NCBI GenBank assembly: GCA_903837605.1
Contig: CAILVF010000045.1
Coordinates: 39,386-103,385, forward strand
DNA length: 64,000 nucleotides
Source: an uncultured Bacteroidales bacterium
GTDB taxonomy: Bacteria; Bacteroidota; Bacteroidia; Bacteroidales; FEN-979
Direction: 5' to 3'
Shown one piece after another: positions 18,321-26,623 of the stretch. A model generated the notes under the pieces. The model ran no database searches and was not told where the DNA came from. It worked only from the letters and a program-made list of their open reading frames with translations. Position 1 is the stretch's first letter. Each line of letters starts with the position of its first letter. The translations under genes were made by a program, and so were the position numbers.

Positions 18321-19496
18321 ATGCTGAACCGAATCAAACCCCAACTTATCCTTACAGTATTGCTTATTCTTGGGTTCAACCTGACGGCTTTTGCCCAGGT
18401 AAAACCAGCTGCATATCAAACCGGCAGGTACATGAAACTTCTTCATGGCAAGAAAACTGGTGTGGTTGCCAACGCCTCTTCCGTTGTCGGGACTACGAAT
18501 ATCGTTGACACGCTAATTAATTCGGGTGTAGACGTGAAAGTGGTTTTCTCACCCGAGCACGGGTTCAAGATGAAGGATGAGGCCGGGCAATTATCAGCCG
18601 ATTATACTGATCCCGGTTCAGGCCTGAGGACCATAAGCCTTTACGGCCTGAAGAAAAAGCCCGTTGCAATGGACCTGGCAGGGCTCGACATAGTAGTGTT
18701 TGACATACAGGATGTGGGGGCTCGCTTTTATACTTATATAAGCACTTTGAGCCTGGTGATGGAAGCCTGTGCCGAAAACCACGTCGCGGTGCTTGTTCTT
18801 GACAGGCCGAACCCGAATGCGTTTTATATTGACGGTCCTGTACTTGACATGAAATATAAATCTTTCGTAGGAATGCACCCTGTGCCGGTTGTTTACGGCA
18901 TGACCATTGGCGAGTATGCAAAGATGGTAAACGGGGAAGGATGGCTCAAAGGAGGGATCAGCTGCGACCTGAGTGTTTTGCCGCTGGAGGGCTATACACA
19001 CCAGACTGCATGGTTCCCCGGGGCGAAACCCTCACCCAACCTGCCCGATGCAAATTCCATACTGCTTTATCCTTCGCTATGCCTGTTCGAGGGAACGGTG
19101 ATCAGTGTGGGACGGGGAACGCCAACCCCATTCGAGGTATACGGCCATCCGGGTTTGCAGGGTTACTCATACAGCTTCACACCGGAAGCAATTAAAGGGA
19201 TGGATTCAAAACCAATGTATAAAGACAAGACCTGTTTCGGTGAAAACCTTCAGCACTATTACGAGCAGCATATGGCCGACAAAGGACGGATCAACCTTTC
19301 GTGGCTCATCAGGGCGTTTCATTCCCTTGGGGGCAAGCCCGATTTTTTCAATCCGTATTTTGACCAGCTTGCAGGAACCTCAGCACTCCAGGAGCAGCTG
19401 ATCAAAGGCATGAAAGAAGAAGATATCCGCAACAGCTGGAAAGCCGGCATTGAGGCATTTAAAAAGATAAGGGCGAGGTATTTGCTGTATCCCTGA
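18321..19496 (+). CDS. namZ: Exo-beta-N-acetylmuramidase NamZ (DUF1343, GH171)
   Basis: A 391-residue exported protein (signal segment about residues 8-26 ending TAFAQ) of the DUF1343 family. Characterised members release N-acetylmuramic acid from the non-reducing end of peptidoglycan fragments. Visible family blocks are GVVANASSVVG, VKVVFSPEHGF, DLAGLDIVVFDIQDVGARFYTYISTL, VLDRPNP, and SVGRGTPTPFEVYGHP. The enzyme should act in the periplasm after NagZ-type removal of terminal GlcNAc, so the NagZ fusion 7 kb away is a likely functional partner. It is divergent from the Lol-type permease and is followed by a heptamer array that runs into the aminotransferase gene. Confidence 0.88.
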   Translation: MLNRIKPQLILTVLLILGFNLTAFAQVKPAAYQTGRYMKLLHGKKTGVVANASSVVGTTNIVDTLINSGVDVKVVFSPEHGFKMKDEAGQLSADYTDPGSGLRTISLYGLKKKPVAMDLAGLDIVVFDIQDVGARFYTYISTLSLVMEACAENHVAVLVLDRPNPNAFYIDGPVLDMKYKSFVGMHPVPVVYGMTIGEYAKMVNGEGWLKGGISCDLSVLPLEGYTHQTAWFPGAKPSPNLPDANSILLYPSLCLFEGTVISVGRGTPTPFEVYGHPGLQGYSYSFTPEAIKGMDSKPMYKDKTCFGENLQHYYEQHMADKGRINLSWLIRAFHSLGGKPDFFNPYFDQLAGTSALQEQLIKGMKEEDIRNSWKAGIEAFKKIRARYLLYP

Positions 19497-19500
19497 GGGG

Positions 19501-19594
19501 AGTAACCGGGGACTGGGGACTGGGGACTGGGGACTGGGGACTAAGGACCAGGGATTATTGTTTAGTCACTGTTCACTATTTACTGTTCACTTCT
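19501..19594. repeat. Heptamer array with a five-unit G-rich core
   Basis: Five perfect GGGGACT units (19508-19542) continue in register into AAGGACC, AGGGATT, ATTGTTT, AGTCACT, GTTCACT, ATTTACT and GTTCACT, so twelve 7-bp units fill 19508-19591. The array lies between convergent genes and covers the 3' end of the aminotransferase gene. The G-rich core has four-base G runs with 3-base loops, a textbook G-quadruplex pattern on the plus strand. Confidence 0.85.
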
Positions 19595-20789
19595 CCAACC
19601 GTCCCGGGTAAACTTTTAGAGCCGCTTCCAGGCATTTCATAGACTCCCGCAGGTCGTTCACATTAAGCACGTAACTAATCCGCACTTCATCTATCCCTCT
19701 TCCTTTGGTGGAATAAAATCCCGTACCCGGAGCCAGCATTACTGTTTTTCCGTCGCAATTGAAATCCTGCAGCAGCCATTGGCAGAATTTATCCGAATCA
19801 TCGATAGGAAGCCTGGCCATTGCATAAAAAGCTCCGCCAGGATTAGGGCAGAAGCAACCTTTCATTTTATTTATGGACTCTACCACCACATTGCGGCGCT
19901 GGAGGTATTCGGCAAGTACTTCTTTTATATAGGTATCAGGTGTGCTGATGGCTTCTTCCCCTGCGATCTGTCCGAAAGTCGGCGGGCTCAGCCTTGCCTG
20001 GGCGAACTTCATGGCAGTGGACATGACTTCCCTGTTATGGGATATCATCACACCGATCCTGGCTCCGCATGCACTGTAACGTTTCGAGATGGAATCGAGA
20101 AGAACCACATTCTGTTCTATCCCCTTAAGATTCATTACCGAATAATGCTGCCGGCCGTCATACACGAATTCACGGTACACCTCATCAGCGAACAAAAACA
20201 GGTCATGCTTCAGAACGATCTCTTTCAGAAGTTCCAGTTCTTCCCTTGAATAAAGATAACCTGTAGGGTTGTTCGGATTGCAAACCATGATGGCTTTTGT
20301 CTTTGGCGTAATGGCTTTTTCAAATGCCGACATCGGGGGAAGGGCGAAACCGTTTTCGATGACAGAATCGATAGGTTTGACAACCACTCCTGCCGCAACA
20401 GAGAAACCGTTATAGTTGGCATAAAAAGGCTCGGGAATGATGATCTCATCGCCCGGGTTCATGCAGGTGAACATGGCAAACATGATTGCTTCGCTTCCGC
20501 CGGTAGTAACGATCATTTCTTCAGGGCTGACCTCTATCCCGCATTTATGGTAATATTCGGCCAGTTTCTTGCGGTATGAAGGGATCCCTGCCGAATGGCT
20601 GTATTCGATTACTTTCAGGTCGGTATTCCTGATCTTGTTCATCACATTTTCAGGTGTGGGGATATCAGGTTGACCGATATTAAGATGGTAAACCCTGATG
20701 CCTTTCTTCTTAGCTTCATCAGAGAAGGGAACTAGTTTCCGGATTGGGGAGGGAGGACAAATTTGTCCGCGGTCTGAGATAGTTGGCAT
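19587..20789 (-). CDS. Pyridoxal-phosphate aminotransferase, class I/II (aspartate aminotransferase-like)
   Basis: A 400-residue fold-type I aminotransferase. YHLNIGQPDIPTPENV near the N-terminus, MVCNPNNPTGYLYSREEL mid-protein, LFADEVYREFVYDG and the PLP-lysine motif SISKRYSACGARIGV are all visible. The protein should transfer an amino group from aspartate or a related donor to 2-oxoglutarate. The C-terminal EVRISYVLN motif carries the arginine that binds the substrate carboxylate. The substrate could also be an aromatic amino acid, alanine or LL-diaminopimelate. The last codons coincide with the heptamer array. Confidence 0.88.
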   Translation of the reverse strand: MPTISDRGQICPPSPIRKLVPFSDEAKKKGIRVYHLNIGQPDIPTPENVMNKIRNTDLKVIEYSHSAGIPSYRKKLAEYYHKCGIEVSPEEMIVTTGGSEAIMFAMFTCMNPGDEIIIPEPFYANYNGFSVAAGVVVKPIDSVIENGFALPPMSAFEKAITPKTKAIMVCNPNNPTGYLYSREELELLKEIVLKHDLFLFADEVYREFVYDGRQHYSVMNLKGIEQNVVLLDSISKRYSACGARIGVMISHNREVMSTAMKFAQARLSPPTFGQIAGEEAISTPDTYIKEVLAEYLQRRNVVVESINKMKGCFCPNPGGAFYAMARLPIDDSDKFCQWLLQDFNCDGKTVMLAPGTGFYSTKGRGIDEVRISYVLNVNDLRESMKCLEAALKVYPGRLEK

Positions 20790-20815
20790 GGCTGAAGTTT
20801 TTGATAAAGCAGCAA

Positions 20816-20834
20816 AGCCAGCTTTTGGCTGGCT
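20816..20834 (-). terminator. Stem-loop between DUF1573 and aminotransferase genes
   Basis: A perfect 7-bp stem (AGCCAGC/GCTGGCT) with a 5-base loop lies downstream of the DUF1573 stop on the minus strand. Only a short T run follows, so it may be a weak terminator or an RNA-stabilising hairpin. Confidence 0.35.
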
Positions 20835-20858
20835 GAACTGTGTGTGATTATCTGATAC

Positions 20859-21323
20859 TTACTTACTGACGGGGGTCGCGCCCTGTTCAGCTTGTTTTTC
20901 GGGTGTGGTAGAAACCGGCTTGGCTACTACCGTCCCTTTTATTGTTAACCTTATTGATGATGACTTGGCATTCGAATTAACTGTGATGGTCTTGTTGATA
21001 GGGCCAATATTATTCGTATTGTAAGTCACCTTGATCACGTCACTTTTACCGGGAAGTACAGGTTCCTGGGGCCATGAAGAGGTGGTACATCCGCAGGATG
21101 TGATCGGTTTTGAAAGAATCAAAGGTTCTTTCCCGGTGTTTGAGAATTTAAATTCGCAGGCTCCGTCAGCACCCTGGAAGATTGTGCCGTAGTCGTGCAC
21201 CAGTTTGTCAAAAGAAATTTCGGGAGCATTCGGGTTTACCGGTGGCTGCTGGACTGCATCCTGAGCATTTACTGCAAAAGCAGCGAACATTACGAACAGG
21301 ACTGAAAGCAAAATTTTCTGCAT
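20859..21323 (-). CDS. Exported DUF1573 protein
   Basis: A 154-residue protein with a clear signal peptide (residues 1-20 ending AVNAQ) and a single Ig-like DUF1573 domain. The domain has EISFDKLVHDYGTI, a CEFKFSNTGKEPLIL strand pair and the conserved ITSCGCTTSSWP motif, whose two cysteines may form a disulfide or bind metal. Such proteins are abundant in the Bacteroidota periplasm and their function is unknown. The C-terminal tail is short, low-complexity and rich in T, P and Q. A TAACTTTG box lies 35 bp upstream. Confidence 0.88.
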   Translation of the reverse strand: MQKILLSVLFVMFAAFAVNAQDAVQQPPVNPNAPEISFDKLVHDYGTIFQGADGACEFKFSNTGKEPLILSKPITSCGCTTSSWPQEPVLPGKSDVIKVTYNTNNIGPINKTITVNSNAKSSSIRLTIKGTVVAKPVSTTPEKQAEQGATPVSK

Positions 21324-21357
21324 ATTGTATTGATTTGTAGGTTTATAAAATGGAATG

Positions 21358-21365
21358 CAAAGTTA
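21358..21365 (-). promoter_or_regulatory. TAACTTTG -7 box for the DUF1573 gene
   Basis: On the minus strand TAACTTTG matches TAnnTTTG 35 bp before the ATG at 21323. Confidence 0.5.
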
Positions 21366-21452
21366 CGAAAAAATTTTGTGAAACAGGGGCCATATCATTA
21401 ATATTTTATAAAGAGTGCCCGGGTATGAAAAGGTTGCCCTTCAGCTGAAGCC

Positions 21453-23540
21453 TTACTTTATACTGTCGAGTATCTCTATCAGCTCTTCCAGTTTAAAAGG
21501 TTTGGTGATATAACTGTTTACACCGGCCTTATAACATTTCTCCTCATCATCCTTATCGGCATTGGCCGTGATAGCACATATATGAATTGCTTTTTTTGAA
21601 GGAGCCGACTGTTCGATCTGCCTGATCTCCCGGCTTGCCTGGAGCCCGTCCATTTCAGGCATGAAGATATCCATAATGACCAGGTCATAATGGTTCTTTT
21701 TGAACATTTCAACAGCAATTTTTCCATTCTCGGCCACTTCTATATAGTGACCCAGTTTGCTGAGGGTGACCTTGGCAACTTTCTGGTTTATAAGATTGTC
21801 CTCGGCAAGCAATATCCTGAGGTTCCTGGTTTCAGTCCTTGGAAGGGGTTTCAATGCAGCCTCTGTAACAGGCGTCACAACCTTCTTTGTAAACGCATTA
21901 TAAACAGATGTCCAGAATTCTGCAGGAAGGAACGGACGTTGTAAAACGGAGCCGAATCCCATTTCTGAGATCTTCTTTGGGATGGATGAACCCTTGTAAT
22001 GAAGCAGTAATTTACCAGTCTTTTCCCAGGCCGGGTTCGGTATGAATGATCCCTGGGCCAGCTTTGCTGCCTCAAGGTCAACAATAACAAGGTCAGCAGG
22101 CTTATTGATTTTATTCCTGTGGGAAATTTCCTGCAAGCCGTCGGTAAAAGTGATAAAATGTTCGACATCGCAGTCCAGCCTGACCAGGTAATCGATCAAT
22201 ACCCGGGCATTGACGGCTGAAGGATCAATCAGCACTACTTTGAGGCCTTTTATTTTCGGATCTGTAAAAGGAGGTTCAGAGCCGGGGGATTTTTCAAGCA
22301 GTACATTAAAGGTGAAAGAGGAGCCACTTGAGGGTGTGCTTTCAACATTTACTTCTCCTTTCATTTTCGTGATAAGGTGCCTGGCAATGGCAAGGCCAAG
22401 CCCGCTTCCGCCGTATTTCCCGGTCGAAGGGCTTATCCTGGTAAATGAAGTGAAGATCCGCTTCAGGGCTTCTTCGGAAATGCCAATGCCGGTATCGCTG
22501 ACCCTGAACTGAACATTAACGGTATCTTCATCCCAGGAAAGAAAATGAGCTTCAATTGTGATCTCCCCGTTTTCTGTAAATTTCACCGCGTTATCGGCAA
22601 AAACCCTCAGCACCTGCGTTAACCTTGCAGGGTCTCCTTTAACCCTCATCGGGATGTTCGGGTCGATGAAAGTGATCACCTCCAGTTCTTTTTCTGCAGC
22701 TTCCGGGATAATTACCGAAATGAGATCATCCATAAGGTCATAGATGCTGAAGAAGGAACTTGTCAGTTCTATCTGGTCGGCTTCAATCTTTAAAAAGTCC
22801 ATGATGGTGTTGAATACCGAAAGCAGGTTGGTGGCCGAATCCGTGATAATCTCCAGATATTCCATCTGTTCAGGAGAAAGCTCCGACTGTTTCAATATCT
22901 CTGCCATGCCTACAACGCCCGAAAGGGGAGTGAAGATCTCGTGAGCCATAGTGGAAAGGAATGAGCTTTTAGCCCTGTTTGCCTCATCGGCTTTTTCGAA
23001 TTCGGTGAGAAGTTTCTTTTCATGTACTTTTTTCCGTTCAACGTCCATGGTCACACCAAGAAGCCTTACAGGTTTTCCCAGAATGTCCTTTTCAATTATC
23101 CGGCCTTTGTCAAACACCCACTTCCATTCTCCCGATGAGGTTTTCAGCCTGTATTCAGATTCAAAATATGGTATTGCCCCGTTCAGGTGTTTTTCAAGGT
23201 TTGCTTTGACTTCGTGCGCATCCTCAGGATGAATAAGGTCGAGCAAAGCCGAAAATGTGGGCGGCAAAAATTCCTTCTTCAACCCAAGCAGCAAAGCCAT
23301 ATTTTCGCTACAGTCAAGTTTCCCGCTTTTAAAATCCCAGTCCCACCAGGCCAGCTGGCTGGCTTCGAAGGCCATGGTGAGCCTTTCGTTGACCTGGTTG
23401 AGCTCTCCGAAAACCTGCTGAAGCCGGTCATTCGATTTCTGATAGGTCCTTTGTATCTCTTCCCATTGCATGGAAGCGAGCCTGACCACTTTGAGCTCGG
23501 ATTCAAGAGCCTGAATTCGTTTCTTTAGATCTTCTGACAT
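21453..23540 (-). CDS. Hybrid histidine kinase: PAS, HisKA, HATPase, degenerate and true receiver domains
   Basis: A 695-residue soluble kinase with no membrane segment. Residues 1-55 are a coiled coil. Residues ~55-170 are a PAS/PAC domain (LAWWDWDFKSGKL, GVTMDVERK). HisKA has the phospho-acceptor His200 in STMAHEIFTPL. The HATPase domain has FADNAVKFTENG and GGSGLGLAIARHL. A second domain (about residues 425-550) looks like a receiver without an obvious phospho-acceptor, and a full receiver domain follows (LLAEDNLINQ, phospho-acceptor Asp624 in MDIFMPEMDG). There is no separate output domain, so a partner must take the signal. It lies directly downstream of the diiron MBL gene (25-bp gap), which suggests redox or oxygen sensing. 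Confidence 0.9.
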   Translation of the reverse strand: MSEDLKKRIQALESELKVVRLASMQWEEIQRTYQKSNDRLQQVFGELNQVNERLTMAFEASQLAWWDWDFKSGKLDCSENMALLLGLKKEFLPPTFSALLDLIHPEDAHEVKANLEKHLNGAIPYFESEYRLKTSSGEWKWVFDKGRIIEKDILGKPVRLLGVTMDVERKKVHEKKLLTEFEKADEANRAKSSFLSTMAHEIFTPLSGVVGMAEILKQSELSPEQMEYLEIITDSATNLLSVFNTIMDFLKIEADQIELTSSFFSIYDLMDDLISVIIPEAAEKELEVITFIDPNIPMRVKGDPARLTQVLRVFADNAVKFTENGEITIEAHFLSWDEDTVNVQFRVSDTGIGISEEALKRIFTSFTRISPSTGKYGGSGLGLAIARHLITKMKGEVNVESTPSSGSSFTFNVLLEKSPGSEPPFTDPKIKGLKVVLIDPSAVNARVLIDYLVRLDCDVEHFITFTDGLQEISHRNKINKPADLVIVDLEAAKLAQGSFIPNPAWEKTGKLLLHYKGSSIPKKISEMGFGSVLQRPFLPAEFWTSVYNAFTKKVVTPVTEAALKPLPRTETRNLRILLAEDNLINQKVAKVTLSKLGHYIEVAENGKIAVEMFKKNHYDLVIMDIFMPEMDGLQASREIRQIEQSAPSKKAIHICAITANADKDDEEKCYKAGVNSYITKPFKLEELIEILDSIK

Positions 23541-23565
23541 TTGTCAATTGCTTTATTTGGCTTTG

Positions 23566-24363
23566 TTATCTTCTTTTTTTATCGGGATAAAGGATATCGA
23601 GTCCGCAACGCAGGTTTGCTAAATAGCGGAATGCATCCTGCACAAAAGGCTCAGGGATGACCGAGCCGTGCTGGGGGAGGATCGCCTTGACCTCAATGCC
23701 TTTTAATCGGTCAATAAACCCCCGGGCCGCAATATTCCCGGCCATATAATCAAGGTGAAACAGGTTCATTTTAAATTCATGCTTATGAAAATCGCTTATC
23801 ACCAGTTTCCAGTCCATATCGATAGCCGCCCAGATATCCCCTGAAAACAGGAAGGACGAGGTTTCGTCGTATGTAGTGAAAGCGCCCGGGAAGTGCAGGA
23901 AAGGGGCTTCGATAAACCGGATGCTTCGCCCTGAAGAGAATGTATATGTTGAGGATTCGGTGATGTTGAAGAAATTATAGTCGTCCCTCCCGTAATGGGA
24001 GATCAGGATATTGGTACGGGTGCTGGTTATAACTTTCATTTCGGGATTGACATCAAGCCATCTGACCATAGAACCCGCCACATCGGGGTCCTGGTGGCAA
24101 AGTATCTGTGCCGACACATGTGCAGGTACAATGATCTGTTCAACCCTTCGCCGGATAAAGTCGAATGCCTCAACTCCGCCCGGGTCGACAATAATGGCCT
24201 CATCCCCATCGGTAATGAGGTAGGTATTGCATCGGAATGCAGAATCTTCGGGTGTCCCTAGCCAATAAACCGAATGGTATTCATTCTGGTACAGAGGGGT
24301 GGGCAGCTCCATCCTCTCGTCAAACGTCCTGCTTAAACCGATAAGATCAATCGTATTGCTCAT
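23566..24363 (-). CDS. Metallo-beta-lactamase-fold diiron protein (ODP/flavodiiron-like)
   Basis: A 265-residue MBL-fold protein of the flavodiiron type, but with no flavodoxin domain. Ligand candidates are His90, Asp92 and Asp94 in HQDPDVAGS, His157 in HFPGAF, Asp176 in LFSGDIWAAID and His232 in LPQHGS. The position of the second histidine in the usual HxExDH motif is valine. Stand-alone proteins of this kind can bind O2 at a diiron site and act as sensors. The neighbouring cytosolic PAS hybrid kinase makes such a role likely here. It could instead be an NO/O2-reducing enzyme using an external flavodoxin or rubredoxin. The gene is 5 bp from cysH. Confidence 0.8.
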   Translation of the reverse strand: MSNTIDLIGLSRTFDERMELPTPLYQNEYHSVYWLGTPEDSAFRCNTYLITDGDEAIIVDPGGVEAFDFIRRRVEQIIVPAHVSAQILCHQDPDVAGSMVRWLDVNPEMKVITSTRTNILISHYGRDDYNFFNITESSTYTFSSGRSIRFIEAPFLHFPGAFTTYDETSSFLFSGDIWAAIDMDWKLVISDFHKHEFKMNLFHLDYMAGNIAARGFIDRLKGIEVKAILPQHGSVIPEPFVQDAFRYLANLRCGLDILYPDKKRR

Positions 24364-24368
24364 AGTGT

Positions 24369-25076
24369 TTATTTTTCGTTGTTATGAAGCCCGCATTCTT
24401 TCTTTGACCCGTTCTCCCACCACCAGCGGCCGGAGCGGAAATCCTCGCCGGGCATGACCGCCCTTGTGCACGGAAGGCAGCCTATGCTCGGGAATCCCTT
24501 GTCGTGAAGCCCGTTGTAAGGGATTTTTTTCGCCCGTATGGCTGACCATACATCGGTCTCCTTCCATTCTATAAGGGGGTTCAGCTTGATGATGGAATAA
24601 GTTTCATCAAAATCCACGATCTGAATTCCCGAACGGGCCTCAGACTGCTCCCTGCGCAGCCCAGTGATCCATACCTTCATCCCTTCAAGCGCACGGGAAA
24701 GAGGAATGATCTTGCGAACATGACAACATTCCCTGCGGTTCTCCACACTGTCATAAAAGAGGTTGATGCCTTTGGAATTGACCATATTTTCAACCATGGA
24801 ATGATCGGGAAAAAACACATCGATCTTCGTGTTGTATTTCTGCCGGGTTATGTGAAGGAGTTCGTAAGTTTCCTCGAATAAACGCCCCGTATCGAGGGTG
24901 AAAATCCTTATTGAAGGGAATTGGGTTGCAATGATCTCTGTCAAAACCTGGTCTTCAGGTCCCAGGCTTGTCGAGAAAACACATTGTGAAGGGAAAAGTT
25001 TATTAAAATATTCTATAGCCCGGGCCGGGCCGGCAGCCGACAGATCTTTAACATATTGACTTATAACACCTTTCAT
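24369..25076 (-). CDS. cysH: Adenylyl-sulfate/phosphoadenylyl-sulfate reductase
   Basis: About 235 residues from the ATG at 25076; a TTG six codons upstream gives a less likely start. It has the PP-loop fold opening FSTSLGPEDQVL, the CC pair in RRECCHVRKI, a second CxxC in IGCLPCTR and the catalytic KKECGLH near the C-terminus. The two cysteine pairs are those that hold a [4Fe-4S] cluster in APS reductases, so the substrate is more likely APS than PAPS. It makes sulfite for cysteine synthesis. No ATP sulfurylase or sulfite reductase gene is in the window. It heads a minus-strand run with the diiron MBL and hybrid kinase genes. Confidence 0.9.
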   Translation of the reverse strand: MKGVISQYVKDLSAAGPARAIEYFNKLFPSQCVFSTSLGPEDQVLTEIIATQFPSIRIFTLDTGRLFEETYELLHITRQKYNTKIDVFFPDHSMVENMVNSKGINLFYDSVENRRECCHVRKIIPLSRALEGMKVWITGLRREQSEARSGIQIVDFDETYSIIKLNPLIEWKETDVWSAIRAKKIPYNGLHDKGFPSIGCLPCTRAVMPGEDFRSGRWWWENGSKKECGLHNNEK

Positions 25077-25163
25077 GAGTTTGCCAAAAACCAATGATTT
25101 GAGAACGTGAAATTATAAAAATCCGGGGCTGAATACAAGGGTTTCCACATAATAATAAAAATG

Positions 25164-25171
25164 TAATTTTG
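25164..25171 (+). promoter_or_regulatory. TAATTTTG -7 box for mpl
   Basis: TAATTTTG lies 14 bp before the ATG at 25186, in an AT-rich divergent region shared with cysH. Confidence 0.45.
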
Positions 25172-25185
25172 AAGAAATTAAGATT

Positions 25186-26562
25186 ATGCGGGTACATTTT
25201 ATCGCCATAGGAGGAAGCGCAATGCACAACCTCGCAATGGCTTTGCACAACAAGGGGTATATTGTAAGCGGTTCGGATGATGAGATCTTTGAGCCCTCGA
25301 AAAGCAGGCTCAGGGGTCTCGGTCTTCTTCCCTCATCGGAGGGATGGGATGTTTCACGCATCACCACAGAACTCGATGCAGTCATCCTTGGGATGCATGC
25401 CAAAGCCGACAATCCTGAGCTCTTAAAAGCAAAGGAGCTCGGGTTAAAGATCTTCTCTTACCCTGAATACCTTTACGAACAGTCAAAAGACAAGAAAAGG
25501 GTCGTCATTGGCGGCAGCCATGGCAAGACGACGATCACGGCAATGGTACTGCATGTCCTGAGGATCGCCGGTATCGATTGTGATTATATGGTAGGAGCGC
25601 AGCTTGAAGGGTTCGATGTCATGGTCAGGCTCAGCGGGAAGGCAGGGGTCATGATATTTGAGGGAGATGAATACCTGACCTCCCCTATCGACAGCAGGCC
25701 GAAATTCCACTTATATAAACCTGATGTTGCACTTTTAAGCGGGGTTGCCTGGGACCATATCAACGTATTCCCGACTTTCGACAATTACGTGGAACAATTC
25801 AGGGAGTTCATCAGGCAGATCTCGCATGGCGGGACACTGATCTATTGTGCCGATGACGATACCTTATGCCATATAAGCCCCGGGGCGCGTGCTGATACCA
25901 GGCTCATCCCCTATTCAGTCCCTGAATATTTTATTTCGGACGGCATAAGTTCCCTGATAGAAAACGGGAAGATATACCCCTTGAAGGTTTTCGGCCGGCA
26001 TAACCTGATGAACCTTAACGGGGCAAGATGGATCTGCAGGGAACTCGGCGTGGCCGACGCAGTGTTTTTAAGTGCTATCGGATCCTTCAAAGGCGCATCA
26101 AAACGTCTCGAACTGGTATCTGAAAATTCAGATACCAGGGTGTATAAGGATTTTGCCCATGCCCCCTCGAAAGTCAGGGCCAGCCTTAAAGCAGTGAGGG
26201 AACAATTTCCGGACAAGAACATAACTGCCTGCCTTGAGCTTCATACATACAGCAGCCTCAGCAAGGAGTTTCTGGCCCAGTATAACGGCAGCCTCGATGC
26301 AGCCGACGTCCCTATGGTATATTTCAGCCCCCATGCCATCAAATTAAAACGACTTCCGCCGATAACAGCGGAACAGGTTAAGGAAGGTTTCGGGAATCCC
26401 GGGCTGGAAGTGTATACCGATTCAAAAGAACTCAGTTCCAGGCTTCTTCAAACGGAATGGAAAAATTCCATACTTCTGCTAATGAGCAGCGGGGATTATG
26501 ACGGCATCGATCTTAAAATCCTTGCCGGCAGGATCACAGGCCAGGCAGGGACAATTTCATAA
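25186..26562 (+). CDS. mpl: UDP-MurNAc:L-Ala-gamma-D-Glu-meso-DAP ligase
   Basis: A 458-residue Mur ligase. The N-terminal VHFIAIGGSAMHNLAMALHN segment and the SDDEIFEPSKSRL motif distinguish Mpl from MurC. The ATP-binding loop is GGSHGKTT (109-116), and the central domain has EGDEY and AWDHINVFPTF. Mpl reattaches recycled tripeptide to UDP-MurNAc in the cytoplasm. Its presence with NagZ and NamZ points to active peptidoglycan recycling and a meso-DAP cell wall. It has its own TAATTTTG box. Confidence 0.92.
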   Translation: MRVHFIAIGGSAMHNLAMALHNKGYIVSGSDDEIFEPSKSRLRGLGLLPSSEGWDVSRITTELDAVILGMHAKADNPELLKAKELGLKIFSYPEYLYEQSKDKKRVVIGGSHGKTTITAMVLHVLRIAGIDCDYMVGAQLEGFDVMVRLSGKAGVMIFEGDEYLTSPIDSRPKFHLYKPDVALLSGVAWDHINVFPTFDNYVEQFREFIRQISHGGTLIYCADDDTLCHISPGARADTRLIPYSVPEYFISDGISSLIENGKIYPLKVFGRHNLMNLNGARWICRELGVADAVFLSAIGSFKGASKRLELVSENSDTRVYKDFAHAPSKVRASLKAVREQFPDKNITACLELHTYSSLSKEFLAQYNGSLDAADVPMVYFSPHAIKLKRLPPITAEQVKEGFGNPGLEVYTDSKELSSRLLQTEWKNSILLLMSSGDYDGIDLKILAGRITGQAGTIS

Positions 26563-26565
26563 TGA

Positions 26566-26596
26566 TTTGCTTTTAATAACACCCTTGTTATATTTG
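26566..26596 (+). promoter_or_regulatory. Consensus promoter for the T9SS cargo gene pair
   Basis: TTTG (26566-26569) and TATATTTG (26589-26596) with a 19-bp spacer, 27 bp before the ATG at 26624. This is one of the best matches to the Bacteroidota promoter in the window. Confidence 0.6.
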
Positions 26597-26623
26597 TAAA
26601 AGTTTTGTCTTGATCATATAATA

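Noticed and set aside
18282..18446. N-terminal extension of the LolC/E-like permease frame
   Set aside because: It overlaps the divergent namZ gene and its promoter, and its cysteine- and basic-rich residues do not match the permease family.
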